A program made the translations under genes and the position numbers. Positions 34,231 to 42,561 of a stretch of 62,210 nt of DNA are shown here, piece by piece. Numbering within the stretch: position 1 is the stretch's first letter; every line of letters begins with the position of its first letter. Under the pieces are notes generated by a model. The model had not been told where the DNA came from and ran no database searches. It was given only the letters and a program-made list of their open reading frames with translations. Source of the DNA: Candidatus Bipolaricaulota bacterium (GTDB lineage: Bacteria > Bipolaricaulota > Bipolaricaulia > Bipolaricaulales > Bipolaricaulaceae); contig JAUQPF010000047.1 in assembly GCA_030550535.1 (NCBI GenBank), forward strand, positions 1 through 62,210, read 5' to 3'.

Positions 34231-34239
34231 GGAGGGGCG

Positions 34240-34707
34240 ATGCCGGTGTTTGAAGGAAGGCTGGACGGGCGGGGCCTGCGGGTGGGCCTCGTGGTCTCCC
34301 GGTTCAATGAGCTCGTGACCAAGGAGCTCTTGGCCGGAGCCCAGGATCGCCTGCGCCGTTTGGGTGTGCGCGACGAGGATATGGTGGTGCTTTGGGTTCC
34401 CGGGGCGTTCGAGCTTCCGCGAGCCGTGCGGATCCTCGCGGAAAGCGGGAAGGTGGACGGGGTGGTGGCCTTGGCCGCGGTGGTGCGTGGGGAGACCCCG
34501 CACTTCGAGTACATCGCCGCGGAGGTGGCCAAAGGCCTGGCCAAGCTCGCCCTGGAGGGGCCGGTGCCCGTCACCTTCGGCGTCCTTACCGCCGACACCT
34601 TCGACCAGGCCCTGGAGCGGGCCGGTGGAAAAGTGGGCAATAAGGGAGCTCAGGCCGCGGAGGCCCTGGTGGAGGTCCTCAACCTCGAACGGGAGCTCAA
34701 ACGATGA
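34240..34707 (+). CDS. ribH: 6,7-dimethyl-8-ribityllumazine synthase
   Basis: 155 residues: VGLVVSRFNELVTKELLAGA, VLWVPGAFELPRAVRIL, VVRGETPHFEYIAAEVAKGL and VPVTFGVLTADTFDQALERAGGKVGNKG cover the active site, including the catalytic His. It condenses the ribBA products to lumazine. AAGGAGGGG precedes the ATG. The last gene of the pathway, ribD, is not in this operon; hisS overlaps the ribH stop instead. Confidence 0.97.
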   Translation: MPVFEGRLDGRGLRVGLVVSRFNELVTKELLAGAQDRLRRLGVRDEDMVVLWVPGAFELPRAVRILAESGKVDGVVALAAVVRGETPHFEYIAAEVAKGLAKLALEGPVPVTFGVLTADTFDQALERAGGKVGNKGAQAAEALVEVLNLERELKR

Positions 34708-36023
34708 GGGTGGAGAGCGTACGGGGCATGCGGGACATCCTCCCCGAGGAGGCGGTGCTCTGGCAGCGCCTGGAGGAGGGGATCCGCGCGCTTTTTGCCC
34801 TCTACGGCTATAAAGAGATCCGGCCGCCCCTGGTGGAGCTGGCCGAGCTTTTTGCCCGCGGGGTGGGCGAGGCCACGGACATCGTGCACAAGGAGATGTA
34901 CGTCTTCCCCGACAAGAAGGGCCAGATGCTGGCCCTGCGGCCGGAGGCTACGGCCTCCGTGGTGCGGGCCTACATCGAACATGGCCTCTACGCCAAAGGG
35001 GATCTCGCCAAGCTCTACTACATCGGGCCCATGTTCCGCTACGAAAAGCCCCAGAAGGGGCGGCAGCGCCAATTCCATCAGTACGGCGTGGAGGCCCTGG
35101 GTTCCCTGGATCCCGCCCTGGACGCGGAGGTGATCGACCTTGCCTGGCACCTCATGGAGCGGGTGGGTCTGGCGCGGGAAGGGCTTTACCTCCGCCTCAA
35201 CTCCATCGGGTGCCGGGAGGACCGTCCGGCCTTCCGCGAGGCCTTGCGCTCCTATTTTTCGGCGCGCAAAGCCGAGCTTTGTGGAGATTGCCAACGCCGA
35301 CTCGAGGAAAACCCTCTGCGAATCCTGGATTGCAAGGAGCCTCAGTGCCAGGGGGCCATTGCCGAAGCCCCCAAAAGCCTCGACTACTTGTGCCAAAAAT
35401 GCCGCGCGCACTTCGAGGAGCTCCTCTCCTTCCTCCAAGATCTGGGGTTGGCGTACGAGCTCGACCCGCGGCTGGTGCGGGGGATCGATTACTACACGCG
35501 CACGGTGTTCGAGCTCTGTTCCCGGGAGCTTGGGGCCCAGGATGCCCTCTTGGGCGGCGGCCGCTACGACGATCTTGTGGAGCTTTTGGGCGGTCCGCCC
35601 ACGCCCGGGGTGGGCTTCGCGGGCGGCATGGAGCGGCTGGTCCTCGTCCTCTCCCAGCACCTTACGGCAAACCCCGACGCCCCTGATCTCGATGTTTACG
35701 TCGTCCCCATCGGCGACGAGGGGCGGAGGAAGGCTCTGGAGGTTCTGGCCAGGCTTCGCCGCGCAGGGGTGGCCGCGGATTTGGAGTACGTGGGGCGATC
35801 CCTGCGCAAGGCCATGAGCGTGGCCGCCCGCCGCGCCCGCCACGCCCTCCTTCTTGGCCCCGACGAGCTCGCCCAAGGCGCGCTCACCCTGAAGGACCTC
35901 GCGTCGGGGGAAAGCCAAACCCTTTCCCTCGCGGAATTCTTGGCAGATCCCCGCGCGTTCCTCTCCCCGTTACCCTCTGGGGAGAAGGGGGGTGGGGATC
36001 CCTTTCCCCGGAAGACGGGGTAG
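34704..36023 (+). CDS. hisS: Histidyl-tRNA synthetase
   Basis: A 439-residue class II synthetase: RGMRDILPEEA at the N-terminus, motif 2 FRYEKPQKGRQRQFHQYGVEALG, LVRGIDYYTRTVFELC, the HisA loop, motif 3 GVGFAGGMERLVLVL, and an anticodon-binding domain. ATGA overlap with ribH. The final 20-odd residues (SPLPSGEKGGG onward) are Gly/Pro-rich and derived from DNA resembling the GC-rich repeat just downstream, so the tail may be a late addition. Confidence 0.96.
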   Translation: MRVESVRGMRDILPEEAVLWQRLEEGIRALFALYGYKEIRPPLVELAELFARGVGEATDIVHKEMYVFPDKKGQMLALRPEATASVVRAYIEHGLYAKGDLAKLYYIGPMFRYEKPQKGRQRQFHQYGVEALGSLDPALDAEVIDLAWHLMERVGLAREGLYLRLNSIGCREDRPAFREALRSYFSARKAELCGDCQRRLEENPLRILDCKEPQCQGAIAEAPKSLDYLCQKCRAHFEELLSFLQDLGLAYELDPRLVRGIDYYTRTVFELCSRELGAQDALLGGGRYDDLVELLGGPPTPGVGFAGGMERLVLVLSQHLTANPDAPDLDVYVVPIGDEGRRKALEVLARLRRAGVAADLEYVGRSLRKAMSVAARRARHALLLGPDELAQGALTLKDLASGESQTLSLAEFLADPRAFLSPLPSGEKGGGDPFPRKTG

Positions 36024-36069
36024 CTTGGCCCTCCCCGTTTTGCGCTCCTCCCCCAGGTGAACGCTTCTC

Positions 36070-36090
36070 CCTCTCCCCTTCGGGGAGAGG
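36070..36090. terminator. GC-rich hairpin between convergent hisS and the second oxidoreductase
   Basis: A 9-bp perfect stem, CCTCTCCCC (36070-36078) with GGGGAGAGG (36082-36090), around a TTC loop, in a purine/pyrimidine-asymmetric tract continuing to about 36106 (GGGGTGAGGGG). It lies between two convergent gene ends, with no T-run, so a bidirectional terminator or intergenic repeat is likely. Confidence 0.5.
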
Positions 36091-36114
36091 ATCGGGGTGA
36101 GGGGCACCAAAAGG

Positions 36115-38001
36115 TCAGACGCCCTTAGCCCCTACAGCCTCCGCCACCTCCGGAAGGTCCAGGGAGACCAGGCGCGCCTTAAGGGGGATCCCCTCGCGGC
36201 TCCAGCCCCGCGCCTCGTAGTAGTCGTCAAGGAGCTTCTGAAGCTCCTCGTAGGAGACGCGGTCGCCCGCGGAGGGCCCTTCCGGAATGGGCTCGGCCAT
36301 CACCCGGTGCGGCAGGTGATCGTCCTTCCGCGAGAACCCCTCGCGCACGTTGAACGCCCGCGCCAGGTTATAGATGCGTTCGCCCACGGTGAGGAGTTCG
36401 GCCATGGGGAGCGCAAGGCCCGTCTGCGCCGCCACCATCTCCGGGAAGGCTTCAAGGAAGAAAATGTGCCGGGAGAACTTGCACACCCCAAGGGCATCGT
36501 AGAGGGCCATGAGGTCCTCGTGGAGCTTCACCTCGAAGCCTTTCCCGCGGAGGCTGCGGCGGTCCACGGCCTCAAACTTCCACCAGGCCCCACCGTACTC
36601 CGTGCCGTAGACGCCGGCGGTGAGGTGGTCCCCACCCCGGAAGGCCACGGCAAAGGCCAACGCCACGCCTTTGGATCCCCGGATGTCGTAGGCCGGAAGC
36701 TCCATGCCCTTGATGTGGATGGCGAACTCCTCGCCCTTTCCGAGCCTCCTTGCCGCGGCCCGGGCGCCGTCCGCTAGAAGTTCCCCGGCCTTCCCCTCCC
36801 GCCGCCCCATCTTCTCCAGCACCTTGAGCATGGCCTCGGCGTTGCCAAAGCGCAGGTCGATCCCGTCGAGGTCGGAGGGCTTCAGGTAGCCGCGCTCCAC
36901 GGCCTCCATGGCCCAGGCCACGGTGAGCCCTGCGGAGATCGTGTCCAGCCCCAAAAGATCGCAGATCTCGTTGGCCTTGGCCACGGCCTCGATCTCGGCG
37001 ATCTCCGGCGCCCCGCCCAGGGAGTAGAGGGTCTCGTACTCGGGGCCATCCACCTCAATGGGGCCGTATTTCCCGCCCTCCACCACGAAGAGCTGGCCGC
37101 AGGGCTTGGTGCAGAAGGGGCAGGCCACGTTGCGTTTGGAGTACTTCGGCGCCCAATAGTACGGATCGAGCTCGATTTTCCCCTCCTCGGCCCGTGCGTA
37201 GGCGCTCTTGAAGTAGCCCCATTGCCAGTTGCGCGCGGGGAAGGTGCCGGAGACCCGGTTCATCCAGTCCAGGAACTCCCCGGAGCCGTACTTCATGTCG
37301 GCCTCGGTGACCGGATGTTTGCGGATGATCTCGTTCCAGTGGCGGATGAGCTCCTTGACCTTTTCCGGATCGGCCATGGGGATTTCGCCGGTGCCCTTGA
37401 TCACGAGGGCCTTGAGGTTTTTGGCGCCGAGGACAGCGCCGCCCCCGCCCCGGCCCGCCTGCCGGCCGTCGCACTCGATCGTGGCGATCCAGGAGAGCCT
37501 CTCCCCAGCCGGACCGATCACCGCCGTGCGCACGCCTTCTCCATAGCGCTCAAGAAGCGCTTTGCGTGTGGCCCGCGTGTCCAGCCCCCAGAGGTCCTGG
37601 GCTGGCTCCAGGCGCGCCTTTCCGTCCTCGATCACAAGCACCACAGGCTTTGCGCTCTTTCCCCGGATCACAAGGGCATCGAATCCCGCCCGGCGCAGGG
37701 CCACCCCCACCCAGGCCCCCGCCATGGAGCGGCAAAGCGCCCCAGTCAGGGGGGAACGGAAGGAGAACGCGGTCTTGGAGGCCGTGGGAATCCCTGTGCC
37801 CGTGAGAAGCCCAGGGGCCATGGTCACCACGTTCTCCGGGCCCAAGGGATCCGCGCCCCTGGGGATGAGATCCCACGCGCATTTTGCCGCCAATCCCCAG
37901 CCGCCCAAGAAAAGCCTAAATGTCCTTTCCGGGATCTCCTCGGTGCGGATCGTTCCGGAGGAGAGGTCCACCGAAAGAAGCCTTCCGGCCACACCTTTCA
38001 T
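36115..38001 (-). CDS. Aldehyde:ferredoxin oxidoreductase, tungsten-type (copy 2)
   Basis: 628 residues. RLLSVDLSSGTIRTEEIPE and FLGGWGLAAKCAWDL open the first domain; GRGGGGAVLGAKNLKAL is the pterin-binding stretch. The Fe-S ligands are CPFCTKPC and the late Cys in DALGVCKFSRH, with CDLLGLDTISAG between. It differs enough from copy 1 (592 residues) to suggest another substrate. It stands alone, with a GAAAGGGGG ribosome-binding site and a TATACT element at 38027-38022. Confidence 0.95.
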   Translation of the reverse strand: MKGVAGRLLSVDLSSGTIRTEEIPERTFRLFLGGWGLAAKCAWDLIPRGADPLGPENVVTMAPGLLTGTGIPTASKTAFSFRSPLTGALCRSMAGAWVGVALRRAGFDALVIRGKSAKPVVLVIEDGKARLEPAQDLWGLDTRATRKALLERYGEGVRTAVIGPAGERLSWIATIECDGRQAGRGGGGAVLGAKNLKALVIKGTGEIPMADPEKVKELIRHWNEIIRKHPVTEADMKYGSGEFLDWMNRVSGTFPARNWQWGYFKSAYARAEEGKIELDPYYWAPKYSKRNVACPFCTKPCGQLFVVEGGKYGPIEVDGPEYETLYSLGGAPEIAEIEAVAKANEICDLLGLDTISAGLTVAWAMEAVERGYLKPSDLDGIDLRFGNAEAMLKVLEKMGRREGKAGELLADGARAAARRLGKGEEFAIHIKGMELPAYDIRGSKGVALAFAVAFRGGDHLTAGVYGTEYGGAWWKFEAVDRRSLRGKGFEVKLHEDLMALYDALGVCKFSRHIFFLEAFPEMVAAQTGLALPMAELLTVGERIYNLARAFNVREGFSRKDDHLPHRVMAEPIPEGPSAGDRVSYEELQKLLDDYYEARGWSREGIPLKARLVSLDLPEVAEAVGAKGV

Positions 38002-38242
38002 CCCAGCCCCCTTTCGCCGCCAGTATACCCTAAGCCCCTTTAAAAAAGCTAACCCCTTGAAGGCTCAAGACGCGCGCCGGAAAACGGCTTCCCCCTTCGC
38101 ACGACCAGGGCTTTGCGGGCTTCCCTTGAACGGCGCGCTTGCCCGCGAGCTTTCCGCAACGGCTCCTTTGGAGTCCCTTGACCCCGGCGATCCCGTTGGC
38201 GTATATTGTGCTTTGAGTTTCCCTTAAGGGAGGTGGCGCAGG
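38002..38242. promoter_or_regulatory. Divergent intergenic region with two promoters
   Basis: Leftward, TATACT (38027-38022) serves the oxidoreductase gene. Rightward, TTGACC (38178-38183), an 18-bp spacer and TATATT (38202-38207) serve the amino-acid transporter, followed by AAGGGAGGT (38226-38234) 8 nt before ATG 38243. CCCTTAAGGG (38221-38230) is a small palindrome in the leader. I see no tRNA, riboswitch fold or open reading frame in the rest. Confidence 0.55.
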
Positions 38243-39100
38243 ATGCGCACACTAGGTGTTGCGGTAGCGGTGGCTCTCCTGGGCTTGGCCGGCCTGGCCG
38301 CGGAGAAGTTCATCGTGGGGTCGGACATCGCCTGGCCCCCGTTCGAGTGGGTCTCGGCCAAAGGCAACTACCTTGGGTTCGATCTGGACGTGATGAGGAT
38401 GATCGCGGTGCTTGAGGGCTACGAGATCGAAATTCAGGACATCGCCTTCGACTCCATCATCCCCGCCGTGATCGCCGGGAAGATCGACATCGGAGCCTCG
38501 GGGTTCACCATCACCGCGGAGCGGGCCCAGGTGGTGGATTTCTCCTCGCCCTATTGGGTTTCGGACCAGACGGTGCTTGTGCGGGCCGATTCCGGTCTCA
38601 ACATCATCACGGCCCTTCTTCCCGGGAGGAAGGTGGGAGCCCAGCGCGGGACCACCGGCGCCTTCTGGGTGGAGGACAACCTCATCGCCCAAGGGGTGGC
38701 CGTCCAGCTCATCCTGTACGAGACCTATCCGGAGGCCATCATGGACCTCCTCGCAGGCCGCATCGACGCGGTGATCCAGGACCAAGCCCCCTCCGAGCAG
38801 GCCGTGCGCCAGTACCCTGGGAAGCTCCTCATCGCCGGGATCATCAAAACCTATGAGGAGTTCGGCTTCCTCGTGGCCAAGGGCGATCCCAAAGGGATCC
38901 TCCCGCGCATCGAGCGGGGGATGAAAAAACTGCGGGAGACCGGGGCCTGGGACAACCTGGTGGCCGCGTATTTCGGGAACCCCCTGGATGTGATTGAGGC
39001 GGCTTGGGAGGCGTGTATTCCCATCCTCACGGTGGAACGGGATCCTATCCGGTACGCGGCGTGCTTGGCGGCGAAGGTGCAGGAGCTGAGCCAAAAGTAA
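38243..39100 (+). CDS. Polar amino-acid ABC transporter substrate-binding protein
   Basis: 285 residues: signal peptide (about 1-19), then the family 3 solute-binding motifs EKFIVGSDIAWPPFEWVSAKGNYLGFDLDVM, GKIDIGASGFTITAERAQVVDFSSPY and the later AQRGTTGAFWVEDNL. It binds a polar amino acid outside the membrane. It heads a four-gene operon whose other members follow a hairpin that could favour a higher dose of this component. Confidence 0.94.
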   Translation: MRTLGVAVAVALLGLAGLAAEKFIVGSDIAWPPFEWVSAKGNYLGFDLDVMRMIAVLEGYEIEIQDIAFDSIIPAVIAGKIDIGASGFTITAERAQVVDFSSPYWVSDQTVLVRADSGLNIITALLPGRKVGAQRGTTGAFWVEDNLIAQGVAVQLILYETYPEAIMDLLAGRIDAVIQDQAPSEQAVRQYPGKLLIAGIIKTYEEFGFLVAKGDPKGILPRIERGMKKLRETGAWDNLVAAYFGNPLDVIEAAWEACIPILTVERDPIRYAACLAAKVQELSQK

Positions 39101-39106
39101 GGGCAC

Positions 39107-39131
39107 GGGGGAGGCCTAAAGGGCCTCCCCC
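39107..39131 (+). terminator. Intra-operon hairpin after the binding-protein gene
   Basis: A perfect 10-bp stem, GGGGGAGGCC (39107-39116) with GGCCTCCCCC (39122-39131), and loop TAAAG. No T-run follows; the next gene begins 6 nt later. Best read as a partial terminator or mRNA-stabilising element. Confidence 0.6.
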
Positions 39132-39136
39132 CTCCC

Positions 39137-39814
39137 TTGAGCCTGGAACACTGGCTGAAAGTCTGGGCCTCCCTTCCTGTCCTCCTCCAAGGGCTTTCCG
39201 TCAACCTCGCCCTTCTCGGGGGCCTTCTTTCCTTGGGCTTCTTCCTGGGCCTGGTTTTTGCGGTGCTGGAGGTCTACGGCCCCAAACCCCTTCGGCTTTG
39301 CGCCGCCCTCTATTCCTGGGTCTTTCGAAGCATCCCGGAGATCCTCCTTTTGCTCCTCATGTGGTTCGGCCCGGCCCAGTTCGGGGTGCGCATCGCGCCG
39401 TTCACCGCCGCCGTTCTGGCCCTGGGGCTTCGGTCCTCCGCCTACCAGGCCCAGATCTTCCGGGGAGCCTTGCAGGCCGTGCCCGCGGGGCAGATGCTGG
39501 CGGCACGGGCCTTGGGCCTCTCCAAGTTCCAGGCCGTGCGCCATGTGCTTTTGCCCCAAGCCCTGCGCCTTTCCCTGGCCGGATGGGGCAACGAGTTCGC
39601 GGTGGTCCTGAAGGACACCACCCTGGCCTACGCGGTGGGCGTGGTGGAGGTGATGCGCCAAGCCCGTTATCTCGGGAGCCGGGAGATGCCCCTCACACTC
39701 CCCGCCTACATCACCGTGGCCCTCCTCTTTTTGGTCCTCACCTACGCCGGTCTTTTCGCCCTGGGCGCCCTGGAAAAGAGGCTGCGCATTCCCGGCCTGG
39801 AAGCACGGAGGTAA
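39137..39814 (+). CDS. Polar amino-acid ABC transporter permease 1
   Basis: 225 residues with about five membrane helices and the His/Glu/Gln/Arg-family permease loop AARALGLSKFQAVRHVLLPQALR (EAA motif). The probable start is TTG 39137, only 6 nt after the strong hairpin, with no recognisable ribosome-binding site, so its translation may be limited by that structure. Confidence 0.9.
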   Translation: MSLEHWLKVWASLPVLLQGLSVNLALLGGLLSLGFFLGLVFAVLEVYGPKPLRLCAALYSWVFRSIPEILLLLLMWFGPAQFGVRIAPFTAAVLALGLRSSAYQAQIFRGALQAVPAGQMLAARALGLSKFQAVRHVLLPQALRLSLAGWGNEFAVVLKDTTLAYAVGVVEVMRQARYLGSREMPLTLPAYITVALLFLVLTYAGLFALGALEKRLRIPGLEARR

Positions 39815-39817
39815 ACG

Positions 39818-40564
39818 ATGCTCCTCAGGGTCGAGGACCTCCATAAGCGCTACGGCAAGGAAGAGGTCCTGCGCGGGGTCTCCTTTTCCTTGGAGAAGGG
39901 CGAGACCAAGGTCATCATCGGGCCCTCGGGCACGGGGAAGTCCACGCTCCTTCGGTGCATCAACCGCCTCACCGAGCCCGATCGCGGCCGCGTCTTCCTC
40001 GAGGACGTGGAGATCACTTCGCCCCGGGTGAACATCAACAAGATCCGGGCCCAGATCGGCTTCGTTTTTCAGGATTTCAACCTCTTCACCCACCTTACGG
40101 CCTTGGACAACGTGCGGCTTGGGCTCATGCGGGTGAAGGGGCTTTCCAAGAAGGAGGCCACGGAGCGGGCGATGCGGGAGCTGGCGCGGGTGGGCCTGGC
40201 GGACAAGGCCAAGGCCTATCCGGCCGAGCTTTCGGGAGGGCAGCAGCAGCGCGTGTCCATCGCCCGAGCCTTGGCCATGGACCCCAAGCTCATCCTGTTC
40301 GATGAGCCCACGAGCGCCCTGGACCCCGAGCTCATCGGGGAGGTGCTCTCCGTGATGGTGGAGCTCGCCCAAAGCGGGATGACGATGCTGGTGGTGACCC
40401 ACGAAATGGGCTTTGCCCGCTCGGTGGCGGACGAGATCATCTTCATGGAGAAGGGCGTGATCGTGGAGCAGGGTCCTCCGGAGCAACTCTTCAAAAGCCC
40501 GAAACACCCGCGCACCGTGGAGTTCCTCCGGCGCATCACCGAGCTCTACGGAGGGGAGAAGTGA
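39818..40564 (+). CDS. Polar amino-acid ABC transporter ATP-binding protein
   Basis: 248 residues: Walker [11 protein letters not shown]-loop [17 protein letters not shown], signature [15 protein letters not shown], Walker [17 protein letters not shown]-loop [15 protein letters not shown]; a typical GlnQ/HisP-type ATPase that powers import. Its stop overlaps the GTG start of the second permease. Confidence 0.96.
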   Translation: MLLRVEDLHKRYGKEEVLRGVSFSLEKGETKVIIGPSGTGKSTLLRCINRLTEPDRGRVFLEDVEITSPRVNINKIRAQIGFVFQDFNLFTHLTALDNVRLGLMRVKGLSKKEATERAMRELARVGLADKAKAYPAELSGGQQQRVSIARALAMDPKLILFDEPTSALDPELIGEVLSVMVELAQSGMTMLVVTHEMGFARSVADEIIFMEKGVIVEQGPPEQLFKSPKHPRTVEFLRRITELYGGEK

Positions 40565-41241
40565 ACCTCGTGTTCAGGTGGGCTTGGCTTCCGCGGCTCG
40601 CCCAGGGCTTAGCCCTGACCCTGGAGCTCACCGGCCTCTCCATGGCCCTGGGCGCGGCGTTCGGCATCGTTCTCGCCCTTGTGCGGGTCTACGCCAAAGG
40701 GCCCTTGATGCCCCTCTACGGCCTGGCCTCCGCCTACGTCCACTTCTTCCGGGGAACCCCGCTTTTGGTGCAGCTCATGGCCCTCTACTATGGGCTTCCC
40801 ACCCTGGGGGTGGCCATGAGCCCCTTCACCGCGAGCCTCCTCGCCCTCACCCTGAACACCGCGGCCTACCAAGCGGAATATTTTCGTGGCGCCATCCAAT
40901 CGGTGAAAAGCGGGCAGATGCTGGCCGCGCGGGCCCTGGGACTCACCCGCCTGCAGGCCATCCGCTACGTGGTCCTCCCCCAGGCTCTGCGCCTCGTGAT
41001 CCCCCCTTGGTCCAACGAGCTGGTGTACATGATGAAGGGCTCGGCCGTGGTGTATCTCGTGGGGGTGCTGGAGCTCATGGGGCAGGCCAAGAACATCGCG
41101 GCCCGGGAGTTCCGCAATTTTGAGGTGTACATCGTGGTGGCCCTCTTCTACTTGGCCTTGGTTTTCCTCTTCACGGTGATCCTGCGTTTTGTGGAGAACC
41201 GCACGCGCATCCCGGGCCTGGGGGTCCCAGGCCGCCCCTGA
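40561..41241 (+). CDS. Polar amino-acid ABC transporter permease 2
   Basis: 226 residues, homologous in layout to permease 1, with [21 protein letters not shown] and the EAA loop [35 protein letters not shown] 40561 overlaps the ATPase stop. Its last base abuts the end of the convergent M1 peptidase gene with no gap. Confidence 0.94.
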   Translation: MNLVFRWAWLPRLAQGLALTLELTGLSMALGAAFGIVLALVRVYAKGPLMPLYGLASAYVHFFRGTPLLVQLMALYYGLPTLGVAMSPFTASLLALTLNTAAYQAEYFRGAIQSVKSGQMLAARALGLTRLQAIRYVVLPQALRLVIPPWSNELVYMMKGSAVVYLVGVLELMGQAKNIAAREFRNFEVYIVVALFYLALVFLFTVILRFVENRTRIPGLGVPGRP

Positions 41242-42561
41242 TCAGCGCCGGAAATACTTGGCGTAAAGCTCCCCCAACGCGGGACCGCCGACCTCCTCGA
41301 AAAGCGCAAGCAGGCGCGCCGCTTGGGCCAGGCCTCCCCGCTTTTCCGCGCAAAACCTCCGGAGGATCGCGAAGAACGCGGCGTCCCCGAGGATCTTGCG
41401 GGCCTCGTGGAGGAAGAGGGCGGCGCCGCTATAGACGTAGCCGCTATAGCTCCGCCGGGCTTGCGGGCCCACGGCGAACTCCCAGAGGGCACTGCCCACG
41501 CTCCCTTGGGGGAAGAGAGCCTGAGCCCGGGCCCAATGGGCCTCCCACTCCTGAACCTTCTGCGCAAGCTTCCCCTTGGCCTCAAAGTAGAGGCCGGCGG
41601 CGTAAGTAGCTAGGCCCTCGTCCAGCCAGGGCTCGGCCACCTGATCCGTGCCCACTTCGCCGTACCACCACTGGTGGGCCAGCTCATGGACCACGATCTC
41701 CGCAAAGAAATCCCGCCCCGGATCCCCGGCGTAGTCCTCACCGATGAGGATGAGCCGTGGGTATTCCACGCCGGCCGCACCCCAAAGGGGGACGAAAACC
41801 ATGTCCAAATCCGGGTAGGGGTAGGGGCCGAAAAAGGAGGAGAAGAGGGCCAGGGCCTCCGCCGCGATCTCCAAAGCCCGTTCCCCTGCAGGACGCAGTT
41901 CCGGCGGGAAAAGGACGCGCAGTTCCACCCCTAAGGGATGCGAAAGGCGCTTCTCCGCGTAACCCTTCACCAACACCAAGCCCATCTCCCGAAGGTTCGT
42001 TCCGGTGAGGCGCCAAAGGGTTGGGGAAAGCTCCTCCTCCGACCCGCTCCCCACGGGAAGCCATCCCTCGGGAACGCGCACCGTGAGCACGTAGTCCGCG
42101 GCCTCGGCCACGAGGTTGTCCCCGAAGGAAAAGGTGGGGTACACGATCCACCCCTCCCTCCAAGGGGCAAGGACAGGGTAGAACTGGGCCAGGGTCATGG
42201 TACGGGCCTGGCGCGCGAAGATGCCGTACCCGTGAGCGACGTGGGGAAGCTCGCCCCGGAAAATGAGCGTCACGGTGGTGGTCTCGAAGCACTCGTTGGG
42301 AACGATGACCACGGCCACCGTGGGATCGAGGCTCTCCCAGGAGGCCCTCGCCCCGTTCACCTGAGCCTCGGTCAGGGAGAGAAACGGTCCGAAGTGGTTG
42401 GGGTAAAGACGGAACACGAGATCGGTTTTCCCTGGGCAGGGGAAAGTCACCGTGGCCGTGCCCTGGAACGCGCCGTCCCTTTCGACCCAAAGGTCCAGGA
42501 CGTACACGATGGGCGCTGCGGAGGCCCAAAACCCAAGGGCCAGCGCGAACAGGACCCTCAT
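41242..42561 (-). CDS. Secreted M1-family (gluzincin) metallopeptidase
   Basis: 439 residues with a signal peptide (1-15), a beta-sandwich N-terminal domain and a catalytic domain with VVHELAHQWWYGEVG (HExxH) and WLDEGLATYAA supplying the third zinc ligand 18 residues on. GVEYPRLILIGED occupies the position of the usual GAMEN substrate motif. It probably trims peptides outside the membrane. It overlaps ftsZ as ATGA, an unusual operon partner. Confidence 0.9.
   Translation of the reverse strand: MRVLFALALGFWASAAPIVYVLDLWVERDGAFQGTATVTFPCPGKTDLVFRLYPNHFGPFLSLTEAQVNGARASWESLDPTVAVVIVPNECFETTTVTLIFRGELPHVAHGYGIFARQARTMTLAQFYPVLAPWREGWIVYPTFSFGDNLVAEAADYVLTVRVPEGWLPVGSGSEEELSPTLWRLTGTNLREMGLVLVKGYAEKRLSHPLGVELRVLFPPELRPAGERALEIAAEALALFSSFFGPYPYPDLDMVFVPLWGAAGVEYPRLILIGEDYAGDPGRDFFAEIVVHELAHQWWYGEVGTDQVAEPWLDEGLATYAAGLYFEAKGKLAQKVQEWEAHWARAQALFPQGSVGSALWEFAVGPQARRSYSGYVYSGAALFLHEARKILGDAAFFAILRRFCAEKRGGLAQAARLLALFEEVGGPALGELYAKYFRR

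Noticed and set aside
38002-38242. Possible tRNA or riboswitch in the widest gene-free region
   Set aside because: No cloverleaf, T-loop GTTCRA motif or recognisable aptamer core; the content is explained by two promoters and a ribosome-binding site.
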